From NCBI RefSeq assembly GCF_002196855.1, contig NZ_NIPW01000027.1:1-64000 (forward strand): 64,000 bases of DNA, in the 5' to 3' direction. The translations under genes were made by a program, and so were the position numbers. How positions within the stretch are numbered: position 1 is the stretch's first letter; every line of letters begins with the position of its first letter. Shown piece by piece: positions 1-8,158 of the stretch. Source of the stretch: Haematobacter genomosp. 1 (GTDB lineage Bacteria; Pseudomonadota; Alphaproteobacteria; Rhodobacterales; Rhodobacteraceae). The notes under the pieces were generated by a model. That model was not told the DNA's origin and did not search any database. It was given only the letters and a program-made list of their open reading frames with translations.

Positions 1-1426
1 CGGGCGCGGGCGCAGCGGTCACACGGGGCGGCCGCGCCTGAGGCCAGCCGGTCGCCAGATGCCAGGCATGGCCCGCGCGCAGCACCGCCGCATCCGCGCC
101 CGCCCGCCCGATGAGCTGCATCCCCATCGGCAGTCCCCCATCGCCGAAGCCCACGGGGACAGAGAGGGCGGGCAGGCTCGCAAGGCTCGCGGGGATGACC
201 ACCTCCATCCAGCGGTGATAGGTGTCCATCTGCCGCCCCGCCACGGTCTCCGGCCAGCGCCACTCCGCCGGGAAGGGCCAGACCTGCGCGGAGGGCAGCA
301 CCAGCAGGTCGAACCGCTCGAACAGCCGCGCCGCATGGGCATACCAGCGGCTGCGGACCACGCTGGCATCATAGGCGGCCACGGCGGAAAGGCCCGCGCC
401 GCGCTCCACCTCCCAGATGGTTTCCGGCTTGGTCAGGCGGCGCTTTTCCGGGTCGCTGGCGAGCGCGGCCTTGCTTCCGGCCGAGAGCATGGCCCGAAGG
501 GTGATCCACGAGTCCCACAGTTTCTCCGCCGGGAACGGCGGGGGAAGCGGCTCCACATGGGCACCCATCGCTTCCATCTGCCGCAGTGCCGCCTCGCACA
601 GCGGCAGGATGCCGGGTTCCATGGCATAGGCCCCGCCCCAGTCGCCCAGCCAGCCGATACGAAGTCCGGCGATCCCCCCGTCCAGCGTCGCGGCCCAGTC
701 GGCATTCGGGCGCGGGAAGGGCTTTTCCGGGTTCTCGCCCGCGATCACGGTCAGCAGGCGGGCCAGATCCTCCACGTCGCGCGCCATCGGCCCGTTGGTG
801 GCGAGCGTGGAGAAGAACCCGTCCCCCTCCGCCTCATCCGCTACAAGGCCCCATGTCGGGCGGAAGCCATAGACGTTGCAGAAGGCCGCGGGGTTGCGCA
901 GTGACCCCATCATGTCCGATCCGTCCGCCGCCCAGACCATGCGCGCCGCCAGCGCCGCCGCCGCACCGCCGGAGGATCCGCCCGCGCTGCGCGACAGGTC
1001 GTAGGGGTTCAGCGTCGTGCCGTGGACGGGGTTGAACGTATGGCTGCCCTGCCCCCATTCGGGCACGTTTGTCTTGCCGGTCAGGATCGCGCCCGCCGCC
1101 CGGATCCGCTGGGCAAGCAGCCCGTCCTTCACCGGAACATGCCTGGCATGGAGCGGTGAACCCCAGGTGGTGCGGATCCCTGCGGTGAGCGCCAGGTCCT
1201 TGATCGCGAAGGGAATACCATGAAGCCATCCCTGCGGCGGCGTATCGTCCAGCGCCCGTGCCTCCGCCATCAGCACCTCCGGCTCGCGGGGGGAGACGAT
1301 GGCGTTCACGCTTCCGTTCACGCTGTCGAGTCGCGCCAGATAGGCCGCCATCACCTCGGAGGGTGCGACGGATCGCGCATGGATCAGCGCCGACAGGCGG
1401 GTGGCGGACAGTTCGGTAAGTTCCAT
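1..1426 (-). CDS. Amidase (amidase signature family), 3' end beyond the window
   Basis: Predicted cytoplasmic amide hydrolase of the Ser-cisSer-Lys amidase family. About 475 residues are visible and the frame is still open at base 1, so the C-terminus is missing. The family triad can be read directly: Lys76 in PFAIKDL, Ser151 in SAGGSSGG and the nucleophile Ser175 in GSLRNPA. The position usually held by GGGS reads DMMGS, a variant common in broad amidases. The ATG at 1424-1426 follows a GAGAAGG-like ribosome site. It points the same way as the ABC importer and CoA genes upstream but is separated from them by about 1.6 kb, so membership of that operon is uncertain. A role in releasing an acid or ammonia from an imported amide is inferred from context. 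The substrate cannot be read from sequence. Confidence 0.9.
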   Translation of the reverse strand, partial: MELTELSATRLSALIHARSVAPSEVMAAYLARLDSVNGSVNAIVSPREPEVLMAEARALDDTPPQGWLHGIPFAIKDLALTAGIRTTWGSPLHARHVPVKDGLLAQRIRAAGAILTGKTNVPEWGQGSHTFNPVHGTTLNPYDLSRSAGGSSGGAAAALAARMVWAADGSDMMGSLRNPAAFCNVYGFRPTWGLVADEAEGDGFFSTLATNGPMARDVEDLARLLTVIAGENPEKPFPRPNADWAATLDGGIAGLRIGWLGDWGGAYAMEPGILPLCEAALRQMEAMGAHVEPLPPPFPAEKLWDSWITLRAMLSAGSKAALASDPEKRRLTKPETIWEVERGAGLSAVAAYDASVVRSRWYAHAARLFERFDLLVLPSAQVWPFPAEWRWPETVAGRQMDTYHRWMEVVIPASLASLPALSVPVGFGDGGLPMGMQLIGRAGADAAVLRAGHAWHLATGWPQARPPRVTAAPAP

Positions 1427-2047
1427 GTCGATGCGATGCCTTCTCTTTTCGGTCGCGTGCCGTAGCCGGTGTCAGATGAGCCTGAATCCGCCGCGCCGTC
1501 CAGCCCGGCGACGCGAAGGCTCTGGCCATATACCGCTCGCTGCCGCGCGGGGGGGAAGCGGTCCCTCCTTGGGAGGCTGACGAAGTGGCATGCCGATGCG
1601 CGGTAAATCGGCCCGGAATGGCTGGATTTCCGGGTGGATTCTTCAGATTGCGAACGATTTCCCCTCCAACGCAGACCTGTAGGGCGGCGGTCGGGCCGCA
1701 GGGGGATCCGCATTCCCGCGCCGGAACGTGCCTTGCCGCCAGCGCGCGCAAGGGGAAATCTTTGACGGGTCGGAACAGCCGGACTCTATGCATTCCCCGC
1801 GTGCCAAGGCGAAGCCGACGGATGCCCCAAGGCATGGTCCGCGGAACAACTCCCCGAGCGCGAGGCGAAGCCTCCTCCTTCCGGGAAGGCTCCATGATCT
1901 GCGATATGCAGCGCCGTCATGCGCCGTCATGCAGCGCCGTCGCGCGAGTACGAAATCCCACGCGATGACCGAGGGTGGCCGCGTGCATCCTGATCTCTCG
2001 CACATGAAGGGGATACCGATACCGGCCCGCAGCTCGTGAGAGCAGCC
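1427..2047. other. Gene-free stretch upstream of the amidase
   Basis: No open frame here has recognisable protein features. Part of it (about 1571-1683) is a degraded copy of the short IS5-derived element found elsewhere in the window. Near 1905-1940 there are short direct repeats of GCCGTCATGC. The stretch should also contain the amidase promoter if that gene is transcribed alone, but I see no convincing promoter boxes. Confidence 0.5.
1571..1683 (+). mobile_element. Degraded IS5-derived short element (copy E)
   Basis: The core resembles the element at 29096-29253 in the same orientation. Shared blocks include AATCGGCCCGGAA, TGGATTTCCGG and a GCGAACGATTTCC-like block followed by TCCAACGCAGACCTG. 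The left terminal repeat is eroded (GGAGGCTGACGAAG) and the right one is missing. The boundaries are approximate. Confidence 0.5.
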
Positions 2048-2781
2048 CGCTCCATCCCCCGCGCGCGGGCCAAAGGGCCCAGGCGGTCGAGAACACCGCG
2101 TACGGGGTGAGAGCGCTCCATCCCCCGCGCGCGGGCCAAAGGGCCCGCCAGCTTGGGTTCACGACCCTGGCCTCCGCCATCCCCGCGCGTGCGGGTCAAA
2201 GCCATTGGAGATCCACCCCTCGCGCCTGTCCGTCGGCCATGCTCACGCGCGCGGCCAAACGCCAGACAGAAGATACGCTATCCATGCACGTCAGCCACCC
2301 CCCCGCGCGTACGGGCCGAACCGGATCGTGCCGCCAACGCCGCCAGCCAGAAGGCCCATCCCCACGCGTGCGGCCCAAGCTGCCTATGCCAGGATCTAAT
2401 GCCGCGCGCTCCGGGCCATCCCCACGCGCGTGCGGCCCAAGCCGCGGCAGCGGGAGGACGGCCATGGATTTCGAAGCGCGCGCGGGCCAAGCGCTCCATG
2501 CGCTGGCGCCATTCCCGTAGCGGTGCCATCCCCACGAGCGTGCGGGCCAACCTCCGTATTCTGGCGGCTGGCGCCTTGTGATGGACCATCCCCCGCACGC
2601 GCGGACCAAGCCTATGAGGCATCCTTGGCGTTCCCATCCAAGAACCATCCCGCGCGCGGGCCACGAGGGACGTTTATGGGGTATTCCGGGTGCTTCCTGT
2701 TGAACCATCCCGCGCGCGGGCCAAGAGCATGCGCTGGGGCCATTGCTGCAGCGGCGCCATCCCCGCACGCGTGGCCAAAAG
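2048..2781 (-). CRISPR. Decayed type I-E-like CRISPR array, about 13 degenerate repeats
   Basis: On the plus strand a motif close to CCATCCCCGCGCGTGCGGGC plus CAA recurs from 2052, 2118, 2177, 2237, 2295, 2356, 2416, 2526, 2586, 2645, 2705 and 2757. A poorer copy ends at 2490. Spacing is mostly 58-61 bases, as expected for a 28-29 base repeat with a 31-33 base spacer. Read on the minus strand, the repeat resembles type I-E repeats: a GC palindrome ending in GGGGATGG. The first two copies share 33 identical bases (2048-2080 and 2114-2146); the rest have drifted. Most intervening sequences are unrelated to one another. No cas gene is in the window, so this looks like an abandoned array. A degenerate 60-base minisatellite is the main alternative. 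Confidence 0.65.
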
Positions 2782-2892
2782 CTTTGACATCGCGTTCGGC
2801 CTATGGACCCGCAGATGTTCTCCCGGAGCGTATCACGCCCGCGGTGCAGCTTGGACGCCGCTTGTTCCAGAGCAAATGGTGGGTGAGCGGCA

Positions 2893-2943
2893 TGTCAGGT
2901 ACTCCGGCATGTCCTTCTACCGGGAATGCCGGAGTACCTGACA
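2893..2943. repeat. Perfect 18-bp inverted repeat (hairpin)
   Basis: TGTCAGGTACTCCGGCAT at 2893-2910 is the exact reverse complement of 2926-2943, with a 15-base loop. It lies about 70 bases beyond the stop codon of the MaoC-like gene on the minus strand. It could end that transcript, but no T-run follows on either strand, so a different function (protein site, RNA stability element) is equally possible. Confidence 0.8.
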
Positions 2944-3012
2944 CGGTCGCCACCACAGCAAGGGATTCGCCCATACCGCGCGGCTGGCAGCCGGTTATCG
3001 CGATGGATGCCG

Positions 3013-3945
3013 TCAGGCCGTGGCAGCCGTATCCACGTCGCCCTTGTAGGAGTCTTTCAGGCTGGCGAGGTTCAGCAGCATCGTTGCTGCGGGCGCCGTC
3101 GTCCCGGGGCGGTAGATGGAGGAGCGGACCCACATGCTTTCCGTCCTGCGGCTGCCCGACAGGGCGACCACCTCCCGCGCGACCTCCAGAGGCTCGCCCA
3201 CGAAGATCGGGCCGTCGAGCAGCCGGATCTCCTGATCCGCGAACAGGCCGATGGCGGGGCCGCGCACCGGGAAGGGATCCTGCTTGTTGGTGTAGCAGAA
3301 CAGCACGCTCAACATCTCGAAAGGGATCACCGCCTCGCGCCAGGTCCCGACGGCACCCCGGTAGGCCGGCGACGGTTCGGTGATGCGGGACAGCTTCTCG
3401 GCCAGGCTGAACGGGTAGAGATGGCCCATGTTCTGATCGAAGCCCATGGAAATGGGGCGGCGGGGCGTCTGCATCCCCACCCGCACATCGGCGAGGATCC
3501 GCGCGCCCTCCAGCGGCGGCAGCGTCGCCATCCGTTCCTCCAGCGCCGAAACCGGATGATCGGGGCCGACGGAGAGGCTGCCGCGCAGAATCTCCGTCCC
3601 GTCCTCCCGCTCCATGCGGATCTCGGCCTTGTCGGGCGCGACCTGCCGCGCCATGGCGCGGAGCCGGTCACCCTCGAACGCGGGGTTGCGGAAATGGGCG
3701 GAGATACAGCCCGACGCCAGCCAGCGGTCTCCGAACAGGCGCACGGCCAGCGGGTCGAACTGGCTGAAATGGGTCGGCCCCTCGATCGTGCCGCCCTTGA
3801 AGCCCAGTGTCTGCGCCGCGCGGTCATCGTGGATGGAGGCGTGGCCGTCATAGTTCTGGGCAGAGAGCATCTGGACAGGCGCGCGAAGCGGCCCTGTCAG
3901 CCAACCATCGGTTTCGGTCAGTGGGGTGGGAAAGAGGCTGGTCAT
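3013..3945 (-). CDS. MaoC-like hotdog-fold acyl dehydratase/hydratase
   Basis: A 310-residue predicted cytoplasmic protein. Near residues 30-50 it carries a hydratase-like stretch with IHDD followed by GFKGGTIEGPTH, which resembles the MaoC motif placing a catalytic Asp and His over an acyl-CoA. The ATG at 3943-3945 has an ideal AAGGAGATGAG leader, so I prefer it to an in-frame start 44 codons upstream. The gene follows the acyl-CoA ligase on the same strand after 492 bases. With the ligase, carboxylase and CoA-transferase nearby, the natural reading is hydration or dehydration of a CoA-bound intermediate. That role is inference. The remainder of the chain has no motif I recognise. Confidence 0.7.
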   Translation of the reverse strand: MTSLFPTPLTETDGWLTGPLRAPVQMLSAQNYDGHASIHDDRAAQTLGFKGGTIEGPTHFSQFDPLAVRLFGDRWLASGCISAHFRNPAFEGDRLRAMARQVAPDKAEIRMEREDGTEILRGSLSVGPDHPVSALEERMATLPPLEGARILADVRVGMQTPRRPISMGFDQNMGHLYPFSLAEKLSRITEPSPAYRGAVGTWREAVIPFEMLSVLFCYTNKQDPFPVRGPAIGLFADQEIRLLDGPIFVGEPLEVAREVVALSGSRRTESMWVRSSIYRPGTTAPAATMLLNLASLKDSYKGDVDTAATA

Positions 3946-4437
3946 CTCATCTCCTTGCAAGGGTTGCGCGGCGGCTGGTCTGGAGCTGTCCGCTGGCAGG
4001 ACTGGGGCGGGAGGCCGCGTCTCGGGCCGGGCGCCATGGAGAGATCGCTCCCCCTCCGGTTTCCGTGGGGCCGACATACCGGCGCGCCGCCTTTCCCAAT
4101 GTCGGAGGCAGGGGCTCCGGGCGGTCGTGTCCCGCAGATCGAAGCACGGCCGCGAAGTGAGGCGGCTTCCGCAGGCAAAGGCTCCGGTCAGACGTTGAAC
4201 GGCACAGGGGATGGCGGAGCGCGCTCACCTCCTGCCGCAGCCGGACACGCCCTTTCAGACTGGCATACCCTTTCAGGCTGGCACACCCGTTGAGACCGGC
4301 GTGCCCCTTCAGACTGGCGTGCCCCTTCGGACTGCCACGCCCCTTCACCGGGTCGCGGTCGCTCGACAGTTGACGCAGAGACCCGCCACGGCTCCATCGC
4401 CCGCCGGGCGCGAGCACCGGCATCGCCAGAGCCGCCA
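3946..4437. other. Gene-free gap between acyl-CoA ligase and MaoC-like gene
   Basis: No convincing gene. Frames crossing it show six-residue periodicity that only reflects the 18-bp tandem repeat at 4251-4340. The last bases before 3945 hold the ribosome site of the MaoC-like gene. No clear promoter or terminator is visible. Confidence 0.5.
4251..4340. repeat. 18-bp tandem repeat, five copies
   Basis: Units start at 4251, 4269, 4287, 4305 and 4323 and follow the pattern CCCTTCAGACTGGCGTGC with a few changes per unit. The region lies between genes. Because the period is a multiple of three, all frames stay open, which creates false reading frames here. Confidence 0.85.
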
Positions 4438-6171
4438 TCAAGATCCGGCGGGTTCGGGCATGGGCAGGAACTGGGGCAGATCGGTCTTGCGGACCTTGCC
4501 CGTCGGCGTGAGCGGCAGGGCGGCGATCACCACGATCTCCGGCACCTTGTAGGCCGCGATACGCTCGCCCAGCCAGCCCGCAAGCTCCGCGGCAGAAACG
4601 CGGCCCCGGTGCTCCTCCTTCAGTTCGACGAAGGCCACGGGCACCTGGCCCTTCTCCGCATCGTCGCGCCCGATGACGCCGCTGCCGACGACGGCGGGGT
4701 GCTTGCCCAGCAGGCCCTCGATCTCCACGGGGAAGATGCTCATGCCCTTGACCTTCAGCATCTCCTTGCGGCGGCCGAGGTAGTGCAGGAACCCCGCGCT
4801 GTCGATCACCCCGATATCGCCGCTGTGCAGCCATCCGCCCCGCAGCGCGGCAGCGCTCTCCTCCGGCTTGTTCCAGTAGCCCTTGAGCAGCGCGGGTGTC
4901 CGCACGACGATCTCCCCCTCCGTATCCGGCGGCAGGATCTCCCCGGTGTCGAAGTCGCAGATCTTGAACTCCGTCCCCGGTATCGGCAGACCGACGAACA
5001 CCGGCTGCGCCTTCAGATCGTAGTCGTCGTCCTGCATGCCGGTGGTGAAGGTGTTGGAGGTATGCGTCTCCGTCATCCCCCAGCTCGATTCCGCGAGCGT
5101 CGTGCCGGTCAGCTCACGCCAGCGCTGGCGGTAGTCCACGTTCAGCTTCTTGACGAAGGAGGTGACACGCAGGCGTTTCAGGCAGGACAGGTCGAACTCC
5201 CCGAAGCGGGGGTGGTCCATCAGCTCCACCGCGCCATCGACCATCATCGCCATGCTGGTCACCCGGTAGCGGTCCACCGCCTGCATCACACCCAGCGGAT
5301 CCCAACGTGACAGCAGCACCAGAGGCCGCCCGGTCACTGCCGGAAACACCAGCGCCGCATTCTCCCCCGCGATCCAGAATTCGGGGAAGTAGCTCAGGAA
5401 GATCAGTGTCCGGTCGCCCGCCATGGCGACGGACCAGTTGGCGGCACCGGTATAGAGCATGTCGCGCTGTGTGTGGACGCAGCCCTTGGGCATGCCCGTC
5501 GTCCCGCCCGTATAGTTGAGCGCCGCGACCCCATCCAGATCCGCGCCGCCGACACGCTCCTTCGGGGCGGAGCGGACGGCGGGCAGGAACGGCTCCGCTC
5601 CTGCCATCGGCGCGGGCGGCTGGCGCACGAAGCCCGGCACGTTGAAGGCGGGTTCCTCCGGGACCAGCTCCGAGAGGCTGGTGGCGAACACCTTGCGCAG
5701 CCGGGTTTCCGCCCGCACCTCATCGACGACGGGCAGCAGGGTATCTTGCGCGACGATCACCTCCGCGCCGGAATCGTTGAGGTGGTAGGCAAGCTCATAG
5801 CCCTTGGAGAGCGGGCTGATCGGCACATGCGCCGCACCGAGCTTCAGGATGCCGAAGAACGCGATGTGGAACTGCGGACAGTTGGGCAGGAAGACCGCCA
5901 CCCTGTCGCCCTTGCCGATGCCAAGGCCCTTGAGAAGATTGGCGAACCCCTCGCTCAGCCGGTCCAGCTCGCCCCAGGTGATCTCCGTCCCGTAGTAGAT
6001 GAGCGCGGTCTCCGCCGCCTGCGTATCGCCCCAGTGGCGCAGATAGTCGGAAAGCGGCCGTTCCCCCAGCGGATAGGTGATTTCGGCGGGTATGTCCTTC
6101 GGCCACGACTTCGCCCGTCGCGCGGCCAGATCGGCCAGATATCCGGTTTCGTCTATCGTTGTGCTTGGCAT
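4438..6171 (-). CDS. AMP-forming acyl-CoA ligase (ANL superfamily)
   Basis: A 577-residue adenylate-forming enzyme expected to activate a carboxylic acid with ATP and join it to CoA. The phosphate-binding motif reads YTGGTTGMPKG, the A5-type motif SSWGMTETHT, the A7/A8 region HSGDIGVIDSAGFLHYLGR, and the C-terminal catalytic lysine lies in PLTPTGKVRKTDL. The start MPSTTIDETG at 6171 has an AAGGGAAATGAG leader; the long open frame upstream of it is a shadow of the permease gene. The gene lies 122 bases after the second permease gene of the importer and probably belongs to the same transcript, so the ligand is likely derived from the imported compound. Substrate specificity cannot be read from the sequence. 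Confidence 0.92.
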   Translation of the reverse strand: MPSTTIDETGYLADLAARRAKSWPKDIPAEITYPLGERPLSDYLRHWGDTQAAETALIYYGTEITWGELDRLSEGFANLLKGLGIGKGDRVAVFLPNCPQFHIAFFGILKLGAAHVPISPLSKGYELAYHLNDSGAEVIVAQDTLLPVVDEVRAETRLRKVFATSLSELVPEEPAFNVPGFVRQPPAPMAGAEPFLPAVRSAPKERVGGADLDGVAALNYTGGTTGMPKGCVHTQRDMLYTGAANWSVAMAGDRTLIFLSYFPEFWIAGENAALVFPAVTGRPLVLLSRWDPLGVMQAVDRYRVTSMAMMVDGAVELMDHPRFGEFDLSCLKRLRVTSFVKKLNVDYRQRWRELTGTTLAESSWGMTETHTSNTFTTGMQDDDYDLKAQPVFVGLPIPGTEFKICDFDTGEILPPDTEGEIVVRTPALLKGYWNKPEESAAALRGGWLHSGDIGVIDSAGFLHYLGRRKEMLKVKGMSIFPVEIEGLLGKHPAVVGSGVIGRDDAEKGQVPVAFVELKEEHRGRVSAAELAGWLGERIAAYKVPEIVVIAALPLTPTGKVRKTDLPQFLPMPEPAGS

Positions 6172-6293
6172 CTCATTTCCCTTGTTCGGGCGCACGGTTC
6201 GGCTGGATGGTGGCAGCTCCCGCGTCACGGCGGGTCCGTGCGTCAACTCATGCGGGGGGCCGGAGGGCCGCCCGCCCCCTCCTCCCGCGCGTC

Positions 6294-7169
6294 TCACTGC
6301 TCGCGGGATGTCGGATCCAGCGCCTCGCGCAGCGACTCGCCGAGAGCGTTGAACGCCAGCGCGGTCACGAGGATGGCGATGCCCGGCGCATACATCTGGG
6401 CGGGTGCGATCTCCATGTAGAGATAGGCGCGCGCCAGCATGGAGCCCCAGCTCGAATCCGGCGGCTGCATGCCGAGGCCGAGGAAGCTCAGGCTTGCTTC
6501 CGCCAGCAGCGCCACGGCCATCAGCATGGTCATCTGCACGATCACCGGCTGGATCGCGTTGGGCAGGATGTGATGAAGCAGGATGCGCGGGGTGGATGCC
6601 CCGAAGCAGCGCGCGGCGTCCACATACAGCTCCTGCCGGAGCACCAGCGTCCGCGCCCGGACGAGCCGTGCAAGCTGCGGCGCAAAGACGATCCCCACGG
6701 AGATCATCGCATTGGTTAGCCCGATGCCGAGCGCGCCCGTCACCGCGATGGCGAGCACGATGGACGGGAAGGACAGGAAGGTGTCGATCACCCGGCTGAT
6801 GATCGTATCCGTCCAGCCGCCCGCATAGCCCGCGATCAGCCCGATCGGGATCCCCAGCAGCGCGGCGACACCGACCGCAAGGAAAGAGGCATAGATGGAG
6901 GCGGAAGCGCCATAGACCAGCCGGCTGAAGATGTCGCGGCCAAGGTCGTCGGTGCCGAGCAGATGCGTCATGCTCGCCGGCTCCAGAATGGCCATGTAGT
7001 CCTGCGCCGTCGGATCGTAGGGCGCGATCCAGCGGGCCAGCAACGCCGCCCCCACGATGATCGCCAGCGCGATTGCCGACAGCAGCGTCCGGGTGTCGTG
7101 GCGCAGCCAGTTCCATACCGGCTTCCACCGGGTTTCCTGCCGCATCGGAGTGGTGGAAATATCGGTCAT
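6294..7169 (-). CDS. ABC transporter permease, DppC/OppC type
   Basis: An inner-membrane permease of 291 residues. It has an N-terminal transmembrane segment after a short cytoplasmic arm (WLRHDTRTLLSAIALAIIVG), the HLLGTDDLGRDIFSR motif typical of the DppC/OppC group, and an EAA loop around DAARCFGASTPRILLHHILP that would contact the ATPases. Its ATG overlaps the end of the DppB-like gene by four bases (ATGA), indicating translational coupling. Together with the DppB-like partner it would form the membrane pore of an importer for peptides, opines or similar compounds. Confidence 0.95.
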   Translation of the reverse strand: MTDISTTPMRQETRWKPVWNWLRHDTRTLLSAIALAIIVGAALLARWIAPYDPTAQDYMAILEPASMTHLLGTDDLGRDIFSRLVYGASASIYASFLAVGVAALLGIPIGLIAGYAGGWTDTIISRVIDTFLSFPSIVLAIAVTGALGIGLTNAMISVGIVFAPQLARLVRARTLVLRQELYVDAARCFGASTPRILLHHILPNAIQPVIVQMTMLMAVALLAEASLSFLGLGMQPPDSSWGSMLARAYLYMEIAPAQMYAPGIAILVTALAFNALGESLREALDPTSREQ

Positions 7170-8125
7170 TTCTGGCTGATCCTCGGATCGAGAACGCTAT
7201 AGAGCATGTCGGTGACGAGGTTCACGAGGATCACCGTCACCACCATCACGAGCACGATGCCCTGCACGACCGGGAAATCCCGCTGCAGCGCCGCATTGAC
7301 GATGGAATTGCCCATGCCGGGGATGGCGAACACCACCTCCACCACCACCGTGGCGGCGAGCGTGCGGTTGATGAGCAGGCTGATCACGGTCAGCAGGTTG
7401 ACGCTGACGTTGCGCAGACCGTGCTTCCACAGGATCACCGCCGGGGACAGGCCCTTGGCATGGAGGGTGCGGACATATTGCGAGGACAGGATCTCCGTCA
7501 GGGAGCTGCGAAGCTGACGGGACACCTCGGCGATCCCGCTGGAGGCGAGCGCCAGCGCCGGCAGCGTCGAATACCAGATCGCCTGCCAGATGTTGTCGAG
7601 CGGCGAGACAAAGCCCGTCGCCGGGAACCACATCCGGTTCAGGGCGAAGGTCGCGACGAAGATCATCGCGATCCAGAAGTTCGGCAGCGCGATCCCGATG
7701 GAGGACAGCGTCATCACGAACCCGTCCAGCCGCGAGCGCGGGCGGCTCGCCGCGAGAATGCCGAGCGGCACCCCGACCAGGATGGACACGACGACGGCGT
7801 AAAGCACGATGAACAGCGTGTTCGGGAACACGCGCTTCACCGTTTCCAGCACCGCCTCGCCCGACAGGAGGGAGTTCGAAAGATCCCCCGTCACCGCATG
7901 GCCGAGCCAGGACAGGTATTGCACGATGAACGGCCGGTCGAGGCCGTAGAGCGTGCGGATCTCCTCGATCCGTTCCTGGGTGGCGTTCTCACCGGCGAGG
8001 GTGATGGCCACGTCGCCGGGCAGGAGCTTCATCAGCGTGAACACCATGAAGGTGGCGAGGATGAGCACCGGAATGGATTGCAGGAGCCGGTTGACGATGA
8101 TCCTGCGGTGGACCTTGGTCAGCAT
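7166..8125 (-). CDS. ABC transporter permease, DppB/OppB type
   Basis: A 319-residue inner-membrane permease with an N-terminal helix (LLQSIPVLILATFMVFTLM) and the family stretch LLPGDVA near residue 35. Later come the hallmark GIALPNFWIAMIF, an EAA-like loop at YVRTLHAKGLSPAVILWKHG, and GLYGLDRP-type spacing early on. It is the third cistron after the two ATPases and the binding protein, starts 33 bases after the binding-protein gene, and overlaps the DppC-like gene. It acts as half of the transmembrane channel. Confidence 0.95.
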   Translation of the reverse strand: MLTKVHRRIIVNRLLQSIPVLILATFMVFTLMKLLPGDVAITLAGENATQERIEEIRTLYGLDRPFIVQYLSWLGHAVTGDLSNSLLSGEAVLETVKRVFPNTLFIVLYAVVVSILVGVPLGILAASRPRSRLDGFVMTLSSIGIALPNFWIAMIFVATFALNRMWFPATGFVSPLDNIWQAIWYSTLPALALASSGIAEVSRQLRSSLTEILSSQYVRTLHAKGLSPAVILWKHGLRNVSVNLLTVISLLINRTLAATVVVEVVFAIPGMGNSIVNAALQRDFPVVQGIVLVMVVTVILVNLVTDMLYSVLDPRISQK

Positions 8126-8158
8126 GGGCGACCTCCGCTGTTGGGCCGCATGTCGGGA

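Noticed and set aside
834-1895. A 353-codon minus-strand frame overlapping the amidase
   Set aside because: The amidase motifs are in a different frame that stays open to the window edge; this frame only shows scrambled, biased sequence.
2100-2780. Several open frames of 60-190 codons across the decayed array
   Set aside because: They follow the GC-rich 60-base period in all frames and have no ribosome sites or recognisable features.
2893-2943. Intrinsic terminator of the MaoC-like gene
   Set aside because: The stem is perfect but no T-run follows on the minus strand, so I list it only as an inverted repeat.
4188-4397. A small repeat protein with six-residue periodicity
   Set aside because: The periodicity comes from the 18-bp DNA repeat and occurs in any frame; there is no ribosome site.
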